From Acheta domesticus (Eukaryota > Arthropoda > Insecta > Orthoptera > Gryllidae), in NCBI GenBank assembly GCA_031308135.1, contig JAHLJT010009355.1, positions 3,409,217 to 3,473,216 on the forward strand: a stretch of 64,000 nt of DNA, read 5' to 3'. Positions 58,823 through 64,000 of this stretch are shown one piece after another. Numbering within the stretch: position 1 is the first letter of the stretch; each line of letters opens with the position of its first letter. The notes under the pieces were generated by a model. That model saw nothing but the letters and a program-made list of their open reading frames with translations, had not been told where the DNA came from and did no database searches. The translations under genes and the position numbers were made by a program.

Positions 58823-61800
58823 GTTGTTATTGTACCATAAAAATTTGTTGAGTTTCTACTTCTTTGACTTTGATTTTCCTTTCCTGACATAAGCAACAAT
58901 TTATTCTATTTCTTTCATTTAAGAACACCCATTAATGATCAACACCAGTCATGCCAGAAAGTGCTTCATATTATTTAATTATAGATCCAGAACCAATTGA
59001 ACCAGAGCCTTGGCTAGATCCTGAGACTACTAGAAGACCTCTACCAACATCTCGACCATCTCCTCCACCTGCATCAGGTGAAGGTGATGAACAATTATGT
59101 GAGTATATTTTACTAACCATGGTAAATGAAATAAGACACATAATTGCTCATAATTTTTGTGTATTTGTTCTGTATCAAATTTGTAATCTCATTATTTATA
59201 TTCTGACATCGAAGTGGATCCCACTAATTGTGGAATTGCTTCACTGCCAAATGCATTGGTTGTATTTGGATTCGAAGCTGAGAAAGGCCAATGGCCATGG
59301 CAGACAGCTATATTTAGAAATAATGATACAGTAAGTAGCAGTGTAACATTGAATTTCCAATGCGGAGGTACACTGGTGTCACGCAAACATGTAGTGACTG
59401 GTAAGTTGAACTTGTTAATCTAAACATACAGATACAACCTAAAATATAGGCAAATATTTACATTGTTAAATTGTAATGTTTCAGCTGCCCATTGTGTTGT
59501 TGTGGTGAAAGAAAGGAAAAAGATACAGTTGATTTCGAATAATGACCTCTTGATATCACTAGGTAAATACAACATAAGAAGTTGGGCAGAAGCTGAACAG
59601 CAATTTAAAGAGGTAAATATAAGTGATTTTAAATATTAAAAATAAGTAACTAAAGCCCATAACACAGTTGTTTTGACATGTGTTGTGAGTGCATAAAATC
59701 ACAACCTAATAAAGCCTAACCAGGGAAAAGATGAAAAACTACTATCCAGAAGGTGGATTTTAACAAAAAAGGAAGTTCAATAATTCACAATGTAGTTCAT
59801 AGTGTAGTTGATGATGTAGTTCACAGATAGTTATTTATGCACCAAGGGCATTATGAGGATTCTAATGATTGAGTGTAACAAAAAGCCCTTGGGCTGTTTA
59901 TCATCGCTCAATCATTAGAACCAGTTAACACCCATGGTATGTACATGATTTTATTTTTTAACCTAATTTTATTGATTAGGATTTACTTATTTACTAATTA
60001 ACTAGATGTTAACTTGACTCGGTTTGTCTTTTCATAATTCCCTCCCATAATTCCCTTTCATAATTCCCTTTCATAATTCCCCTACATAATTCCTTCTGTA
60101 AGAGAACATGTAGAATCACTCAACTGTTTTCATATTTCCCTCGTAACCGTCCTCTCATTTCAGGTAAATTATGTAGTGTATATTGAGTGCTGAATCAAAG
60201 GCAGTAACAACCAATAATGTGCCAGTAAAAAATAAAAACAATTAACATACTTATCATCATCATCTTCTTCATCATTATTATTATCATCATAAACAATTTG
60301 TCTATGAGAAAATTATTTAAATAATATTAAATTATGAACAGCATCTCTTAATACATCTGAAAGTTCTAAAAGAGTTTTAAATCTTTCTTCTGATCATTCT
60401 TGTTCATAAATATAATTCAAATGTGAGATAAAATGTCGTGTTGCACAACTGCAAGAAGGTATCGTTCCAGGAACATTCTAAACAAAAGGCACATGATGCA
60501 CATATTATTTTAGAATAAATTAAATGCCTTTGCCTTGTTAGTTTATTATTTATTAAGAGGGGAATAAATAGAACAGAGGGGAAACAGAGAAACATTGCAA
60601 ATAATGAAACGGTACTTGTTTTTTAATGTTCATTGCACACAAAACTTTTTCCACTCTGTTAGCATTCAAGAGGAATTTAATCAATAGTACACCTTAATAA
60701 ATAGCTTAGATGTAATTTTCTATTCTGTGAATGTAGGTGTTGTTATATACAGCATACCTATTATGAAACTGTTCACATCCTCCTACAACTTTAAATTGTA
60801 AATCTGTAAATTCTTCACTCTCTCAACTGCTATCAAAACATTTTCCACAACCTCGCCTCATTTGATAAAAAAATAATCCATCCTCATCAAAATACAGTAA
60901 AACCCCGCTATAAGAGACCCCGTTATAAGAGAATCCCTCTTATAGGAGACAAAATTCACGGTCCCGAGGTCAGTTGTATATAAACAATGCATTTATTTCC
61001 CGCTTTTAAGAGATCCCCTTATAAGAGATTCCCGCGTATAGTGGACAAGATTTTATTCCCCGCTATGCGTTTCTTCTCGCTTGTAAGGGACGAAGCGTGG
61101 AATTTTCCTCCAGGTGACTCAGGAATTTCCTCAGCGTGGTAAGGGTTGGGACACGTGCTTAAAATAGGCTGGAGCAGGGGTTCGCAACACCAGTGTCACC
61201 GGGGGGGGTGAGAGGTGTGCGAAGTTCTCGTGAAGAAAGCTCATTCAGTAAGCTTCGTGTCTTTTGGCAAGGAAGACGCCTATAGTGCGACTTTTGTAAC
61301 CGTGCCTCTAGAAGATATATCAGCTGTTACGGTTTCATCCAATCGGAAGCTTCTGTGTCTTCAGTGACGTCACGATGGTGACTTCCAAGCTCCCGATTGG
61401 ATGAAACCGTCAGCAGCTGATACCAGTCAGAGCAGAGTTGAATAAATCACAGTATTTTGCTTTTAGTGTTTTGACCAGTGTTTCCAACTGTTACTTTCTC
61501 GTATACGTACATATATACGTAATATCGATAAAGTAATGTAATGCTGCAGAAAATCGACTTCGAGATTTTAAAAGAATGCATGTTTTGGGGTCCTCTGATA
61601 CCGAAAACGGTTTGTTTTTTTTATTCAAAACTTCCCTTCGTCCGTCCGTGAATAACACTAGCGCCAAAACTATTCGTACATTTTTTCCAAAATGAATATT
61701 CCGCGATCAATCTGTTTCCGCTCGGAACTCTGCGGTTTTGAAAAACAAGTTTTTGTGGGCACATGAAGCCCGTGGGACGTTTTCAAAATTTCCCCAAAAA

Positions 61801-64000
61801 TAGCTCCAATTTTTTTCTTTAAATTTCTTGTAAGAATACAGTGAAATTCACTTATAGTGGTGACATTATTAGGATTTTCACTGTTAACTCTAAAGTTTCG
61901 AAAATTGAAAAAGTTTGCAGTTTTTTCAGTGTTTTTTCTGTAGCTACAAAATTAAAGATAGAAATTTTTTCTTAGAATAAATTTGTTTCTCTACAATTAG
62001 GTCTTTCATTAACGTAGTGTACTAAAAAAAAGTTTTCACATAATATCAAGTGAAGTAATAAACATTTACAAAAACAAGATTTTCCCAAAAACAGCTCCAA
62101 ATTTTTTCTTTAAACTTTTGATATGATGTTATAAAGGTACTTTATAAGACTCTTAACATCATTTTGCTCTATTCGTTTGTTTTTTCAAAAATTACACAAA
62201 TTTAACTTTTTTATAACTCTCGTGTCAATATTTACATTAGAGGCGGTTTGTTCACATATGAGCACATGTGCTTATGCACATGTGCTAGTGTCATAAAGTT
62301 CACTCAATAGAAATGGTTAAATGGGCTCTGGAATCAACTAATTTATGTTTCCTCAAGTTTAAAATAAGTGTTGAAATCATACTAATCCACTAAAAATATG
62401 GTAACACCTCATTAAACAAGTCAAAAACGCATTTCCCACTTATAAGAGTTCCTGCTTATAAGAGACAAAATTCCATTCCCCCAGGTGTCTCTTATAAAGG
62501 GGTTTTACTGTAGATTGTTTTGTCTGATATGAAGGGTTTTCCAAAGACTCATTAAGTCATGACTATTTTTCACAACAGTCAGAACAATGAGACACTTTAA
62601 AAGATAGAAAACTTTTTATTTCCATTCTCTACAAAACTTATAACTTTTGAAAATGATAGTAGATATGTGATAACAAAACTTCTTACTTAAATTTTGTATC
62701 TGAGTAATCTTTGTTGTGGTTTTAGTACAGCTTCAAATAAAAGAATCACCTTGTTTCTGCCTCACCTCTCTCTTCTATTGTACAGTGAAACCTGTCTGTG
62801 CGGCCAGTTATAGTTCCAGCGCAAAATGCCCTTTACCACAGGCCACCACTTAATGGAAGTGACGAGAAAGTGGAAAGTGAACATCCAGCCAAAGAGATTT
62901 AAAACTGCAATTCACACCCTGGGGAAGCTTCAGAGCAGGCACAAAAATAATTTATTGGGATGTGAAACAAAAATTAATGGTGCACAACATAAGCAACTTT
63001 AATTATAAGATTTATATCTAAATAAGCTGATGTTGCATCTCAATGATACTGAATCAACAGTGACCTTCATCAGGCTTCCACTTCTTATGGTGCTATAGAT
63101 CAAAATTGCAAAATTTTTGTGACTATCTAATACATGTGAATCTATGACATGTGCCTGATCACTGGCCATGGGGCACATGACTACTTAACCCTTTGCACTC
63201 GTAGGGCACATGTGACATGCCACCCATGAATGCACTCTGTGGTTGGAGGTCTCTGAGCACTGTGAGGTCCTACAACTCTTAAGGCATGTCTAGGTTAACG
63301 ATGGAAAAAGTCTGCACAGCTCTAAGCGTTCCCCCTTTCCAGCTCGTTTTCACATTATTGCATCAACATTGTTGAAAAGTAGAATGGTATACAGGATCTG
63401 TTTAACAATGAAAACTTTATTTTACATACCAGAAAAATATGTGGGCATCTGTGACATGTCCTACAAGTTAATTAGGGATTTTGGTGTGGCATCTGAGACA
63501 TGCCCTACAAGGTGTAGGACGTGTCACATTATACACTGATACGAACTAGTAGCCATTATTCTCGTGGCATCTCTGACATGCCATATGAGCTGTAGGAGGT
63601 GTATTGTTGCTTACAAGTGCAAAGGGTTAAAGGAGAGAACATTTACAATTTTCATGGGAAAAACTGGTGGCCACTTAACCAAGGTTGCCATATCAGCAGG
63701 TTTCACTGTATTTTATTAAAATGTATTAAAATTCCTGTATAAAATAATAATTATGTTTATACAGGAATCAATAAATCAATCAATCAAAATCATAACATGA
63801 ATAAAAATAAAATAATTTTTATTTACACTAAAGGTTCAAAAAATTACAATTCATCCTGAGTATGATCCAGAAATCCTGAGAAATGACTTGGCAATCATAC
63901 ATTTGTCTACCACAGTGATAGTAAATAAATTTGTAAAGCCAATTTGTCTGTGGGATCGAAATCCTGATTTATCTCCAGTTGTGGGACAAATAGGAACGGT
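47767..64000 (+). CDS. gd-type secreted S1 serine protease, multi-exon gene, 3' end beyond window
   Basis: Exons: 47767-47936, 50546-50778, 54289-54601, 58985-59098, 59215-59400, 59485-59612, 63834 onward. All junctions are GT..AG and phases match. Predicted order: signal peptide (1-24), gd-type N-terminal domain (about 30-170), poly-Gly tract, Glu/Pro-rich linker (about 200-275), trypsin-like domain from Cys282. Catalytic His is in AAHC (about residue 341) and Asp in RNDLAII (about 399); the Ser exon is outside. Drosophila gd starts the proteolytic cascade that patterns the dorsoventral axis; relatives in other insects also act in immunity-linked cascades, so the exact role is open. The start is the ATG at 47767, directly followed by a signal peptide. 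Upstream exons or UTRs are not resolved. One G too many in exon 3 breaks the frame. Confidence 0.82.
47871..48352 (+). repeat. Five tandem copies of exon 1 end with its splice donor
   Basis: Unit of 102 bases; donors GTGAGC recur at 47937, 48039, 48141, 48243 and 48345. Each unit repeats the last 66 bases of exon 1 and 36 bases of intron (CCACTTCTTCACTCGATTAG and more). The first two units have CTCCGGGCA, the last three CTCCTGGCA; the fifth stops after the donor. Because 102 is a multiple of three, another frame stays open for 213 codons, but it is not the exon frame. Using donors 2-5 would put a TGA in frame right after copy 1. Confidence 0.93.
48660..50515. repeat. Intron 1 satellite with 127-bp higher-order unit
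   Basis: Built from variants of a 14-16-base word such as AAGTCCGCTCCCC. From 48660 to about 48960 the words are diverged; from about 48960 to 50510 they form roughly twelve 127-base units, nearly identical apart from TATCAAG/TATAAAG alternation and single-base losses. Since 127 is not a multiple of three, the array is open in several minus-strand frames, giving repeated false 87-codon frames. The last unit ends 30 bases before the exon 2 acceptor region. Confidence 0.95.
50546..50778 (+). CDS. Protease exon 2: gd N-terminal domain, middle
   Basis: Acceptor CCTTGCAG at 50538-50545. The first base completes Arg57. It encodes YAEVRLMARLSSPVPV at the start, VGELFVKGGRDAAM in the middle and EDDVCQAR at the end. 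This strand-rich pattern with a late Cys (about 131) is that of gd N-terminal domains. The donor is GCGAT followed by GTAAGA at 50779, leaving one base. GC content is very high, as in exon 1. Confidence 0.8.
50800..51660. repeat. GC-rich intron 2 tandem repeat (99-bp unit)
   Basis: About 860 bases made almost only of C-rich words such as CGCCACGCCCCCGCG. Three near-identical 99-base units lie at about 50880-51180; the rest is irregular. Because 99 is a multiple of three, long false frames appear on both strands (up to 387 codons, Pro/Arg/Thr-rich or Gly/Ala/Arg-rich). It follows exon 2 by about 20 bases. Confidence 0.9.
51661..52224. other. Intron 2, no feature recognised
   Basis: A return to AT-rich sequence. 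The 76-codon frame at 51705-51935 shows no motif. Confidence 0.45.
52225..52650 (+). repeat. Family A/B copy in intron 2
   Basis: Carries both the family B start (GTGAATAAATCCAGTTGCTA, GCAGAATCCATGTTTTGTG) and the family A end (GCGCATAAACCGTTCCGCCG, GGGGGGTACTTTGTATGAAG, AAAAAGGCTCCAAATGTTTT). This shows that families A and B are two forms of one element. Confidence 0.68.
52651..53530. other. Intron 2, no feature recognised
   Basis: AT-rich sequence without coding signal. Confidence 0.45.
53531..53787. mobile_element. Foldback element, shared-core family, copy 3
   Basis: Palindrome starting TATACTGCGATTTTTGTAGG and ending in its complement, arms about 118 bases, loop 53649-53668. The core (53585-53735) is shared with the copies at 40214 and 44406. 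The outer arms (GAGCTCTCAAGGCCACTCAA, ATCCCATCTTCGCGATGG) match each other essentially perfectly but not the other copies. Confidence 0.88.
53790..54050 (+). repeat. Family B copy in intron 2
   Basis: AAAGTTACATTATCCTGCG, AAGAAAGTGGATAAATCCTG, CAGAATCCTTGTTTTGTGG, TTGCCGTCAAAACGTC and GCTAACTGCTAAACCGTTC occur in family order. It directly abuts foldback copy 3. Confidence 0.65.
54289..54601 (+). CDS. Protease exon 3: end of gd domain, poly-Gly and Pro-rich linker, with frameshift
   Basis: Acceptor CGTCTTTGCAG at 54278-54288. It encodes TPFNTRSTITLQSFLNTGVG, which fits the end of a gd N-terminal domain, then about 15 Gly (54396-54437), then FFVIGEEAEGGCKG. After the G run at about 54476-54480 the frame loses sense (Ala/Arg-rich, then a stop). 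One base over, it gives LFEPEPFEPQPPPPRP and a Pro-rich linker that joins exon 4 in phase through the donor CCTG/GTGAGT at 54602. A run of five G instead of four explains this. It is a sequencing or assembly error or a real disabling change. Confidence 0.72.
54655..54900. repeat. CTCTCG/CTCTCT microsatellite in intron 3
   Basis: Pyrimidine tract of CT, CTCG and CTTT words starting about 50 bases after the exon 3 donor. It produces false Leu/Ser-rich frames on the plus strand and Arg/Glu-rich frames on the minus strand. Confidence 0.9.
54901..57103. other. Intron 3, no feature recognised
   Basis: Very AT-rich, with no transposon ends or coding signal seen. It lacks the family A/B repeats that are common elsewhere. 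Confidence 0.45.
57104..57279 (+). CDS. Possible alternative terminal exon (58 codons and stop)
   Basis: A good acceptor (GCTCTCTCTTCAG) at 57091-57103 is followed by AC, which with the single G left by exon 3 gives Asp. The frame then reads DEPGLMRDTKLTDVLWEEYH, SSHINMALRNLLDLEQRRL and QQEILFLQQQNTLQSK, then TAA. The C-terminal half is a probable short coiled coil. Codon use looks real and two poly(A) signals follow. It resembles the tails of some MADF/Myb-SANT-type proteins, but I do not recognise it securely. It could be an alternative 3' end of the protease transcript, giving a secreted protein without protease domain, or the last exon of another gene or a retrocopy. Confidence 0.45.
57628..57645 (+). 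terminator. Two AATAAA poly(A) signals
   Basis: AATAAA at 57628-57633 and 57640-57645, about 350 bases after the stop codon at 57279. The second touches the end of a hAT-like miniature element. Confidence 0.55.
57646..57994. mobile_element. hAT-like miniature element in intron 3
   Basis: Starts GGGGTTCCCAAACTTTTTGT and ends with the complement of GGGGTTCCCAAATTGTGCTC. The GGTTCCCAAACTTTTT type is frequent at hAT ends. I did not find a clear 8-bp duplication. There is no transposase. Confidence 0.65.
57995..58984. other. Intron 3, 3' part
   Basis: AT-rich, with an ATT microsatellite at 58788-58822. Nothing else recognised. Confidence 0.45.
58985..59098 (+). CDS. Protease exon 4: acidic Pro-rich linker
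   Basis: Acceptor TTTAATTATAG at 58974-58984; AT plus the G of exon 3 gives Asp. It encodes PEPIEPEPWLDPETTRR, then PLPTSRPSPPPASGEGDEQL. The E/P-rich style continues that of the corrected exon 3 frame, which supports the exon order. Such linkers separate the N-terminal domain from the protease domain. The donor is TTAT followed by GTGAGT at 59099, leaving one base. Confidence 0.8.
59215..59400 (+). CDS. Protease exon 5: start of S1 domain
   Basis: Acceptor CATCGAAG at 59207-59214; TG completes Leu. It encodes DPTNCGIASLPNALVVFGFE, then KGQWPWQTAIF and FQCGGTLVSRKHVVT. The pattern G.(W/F)PWQ.A and the CGGTL(V/I)S block are standard S1 family. The N-terminus of the domain is unusual: VVFGF instead of IVGG, and no Arg or Lys before it. 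Cys282 would link the prodomain to the catalytic domain. The donor is ACTG followed by GTAAGT at 59401. Confidence 0.88.
59485..59612 (+). CDS. Protease exon 6: catalytic His
   Basis: Acceptor TGTTTCAG at 59477-59484; CT completes Ala. It encodes AAHCVVVVKERKKIQLIS, with the catalytic His, then LLISLGKYNIRSWAEAEQQF. The LGKYN..W piece is typical of insect gd and CLIP-like proteases. The donor is AAAGAG followed by GTAAAT at 59613, phase 0. Confidence 0.9.
59857..59933. repeat. Imperfect palindrome in intron 6
   Basis: TTCTAATGATTGAG occurs near both ends in inverted orientation around a GCCCTTGGGC centre. Confidence 0.7.
60033..60095. repeat. CATAATTCCCTTT tandem repeat
   Basis: Five imperfect units of 13-14 bases in intron 6. 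Confidence 0.8.
60096..60894. other. Intron 6, no further feature recognised
   Basis: AT-rich, with an imperfect ATC/ATT tract at 60252-60292. Confidence 0.45.
61314..61424. repeat. Foldback inside the pogo-like element
   Basis: ATCAGCTGTTACGGTTTCAT, then CCAATCGGAAGCTT, recur inverted on the right (CCGATTGGATGAAACCGTCA, CAGCTGATACC), with a GTGACGTCAC-like centre. Confidence 0.75.
61485..61815 (+). repeat. Family A copy nested in the pogo-like element
   Basis: AAAGTAATGTAATGCTGCAG, GTTTTGGGGTCCTCTGATAC, GTCCGTCCGTGAATAACAC, ACATGAAGCCC and CCCCAAAAATAGCTCCAA occur in family order. Confidence 0.7.
62783..63708. mobile_element. TA-flanked miniature element with nested insertion
   Basis: Ends CAGTGAAACCTGTCTGTGCG and, inverted, CAGTGAAACCTGCTGATATG, with TA on both sides (62781-62782, 63709-63710). 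Subterminal GGCCACCACTTAA and GGTGGCCACTTAA words mirror each other. It contains the TTAA-flanked element at 63189-63626. There is no transposase. Confidence 0.78.
63189..63626. mobile_element. piggyBac-like miniature element (TTAA-flanked)
   Basis: Starts CCCTTTGCACTCGTAGG and ends with the complement of CCCTTTGCACTTGTAAGC, exactly between two TTAA sites (63185-63188 and 63627-63630). CCCTTT ends with TTAA targets are typical of piggyBac elements. The interior repeats TGACATGCC/AGACATGCC-type words. It interrupts the element at 62783-63708, so it is the younger insertion. Confidence 0.82.
63834..64000 (+). CDS. Protease exon 7: catalytic Asp (runs off the window)
   Basis: Acceptor TTTACACTAAAG at 63822-63833, phase 0. 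It encodes VQKITIHPEYDPEILRNDLA, with the catalytic Asp in RNDLAIIHLS, then FVKPICLWD, the usual PICL(P/W) block. It ends in SPVVGQIGTV, just before the GWG-type strand. The catalytic Ser, substrate-pocket residues and stop codon lie beyond the edge. Confidence 0.9.

Larger units (their letters stand above)
60895..62510. mobile_element. TA-flanked pogo-like element in intron 6
   Basis: Ends CAGTAAAACCCCGCTATAAG and, inverted, CAGTAAAACCCCTTTATAAG, with TA on both sides (60893-60894, 62511-62512). Many subterminal CTTATAAGAGA/CTTATAGGAGA motifs occur at both ends. The 1.6-kb interior has no transposase but holds a family A copy and a foldback, so it grew by nested insertion. Confidence 0.8.

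Overview
The window looks like nuclear DNA from a repeat-rich insect, probably a hemimetabolous one; I cannot name the species. The basis is split genes with GT..AG introns, an insect-type secreted serine protease of the gastrulation-defective (gd) kind, tRNA-derived SINEs, and remnants of R2-type and other LINEs, Ty3/Gypsy, mariner, Tc1, piggyBac, pogo, hAT and Helitron elements in AT-rich DNA. No bacterial features (operons, ribosome binding sites, CRISPR) are present.

Positions 1-47,700 hold no host protein-coding gene I can support. In order: two non-autonomous Helitrons in opposite orientation (428-1087 and 27655-28340); a mariner scrap (1905-2185); an R2-type LINE pseudogene (2308-3885) and the 3' end of a related one (13290-13712); many copies of a dispersed repeat called family A/B here; pogo-, hAT- and piggyBac-like miniature elements; a long tRNA-derived SINE called SINE-1 (10990, 19023, 30148, 32641, 33208 and fragments) plus two other SINE types; a young internally deleted Gypsy LTR retrotransposon with matching LTRs (20516-24631); and foldback elements (37923, 40214, 44406). 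Four GC-rich islands (6790, 13956, 18690, 31385) stand out against the AT-rich background. An inverted duplication (30021-30694 against 32641-33207) carries a SINE-1 copy on each arm.

From 47,767 to the right edge lies one multi-exon gene on the + strand. It encodes a secreted S1 serine protease with a gd-type N-terminal domain, a Gly- and Pro-rich linker and a trypsin-like domain. Seven coding exons can be placed with consistent splice phases: 47767-47936, 50546-50778, 54289-54601, 58985-59098, 59215-59400, 59485-59612 and 63834 to beyond the edge. Catalytic His and Asp are present; the Ser exon lies outside. Exon 3 needs a one-base correction in a G run to keep its frame. An extra exon with a stop codon and poly(A) signals (57104-57279) fits the phase of exon 3 and may be an alternative 3' end.

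The introns of this gene are unusual. Intron 1 starts with five tandem copies of the exon 1 end including its splice donor (102-bp period), followed by about 1.8 kb of satellite with a 127-bp higher-order unit. Intron 2 has a GC-rich 99-bp tandem repeat and a foldback element. The last intron in view holds nested DNA transposons, including a TTAA-flanked miniature element inside a TA-flanked one.

The most novel-looking signal is the group of three palindromes at 40214, 44406 and 53531. They share one core and asymmetric loop, but their outer arms match within a copy better than between copies.
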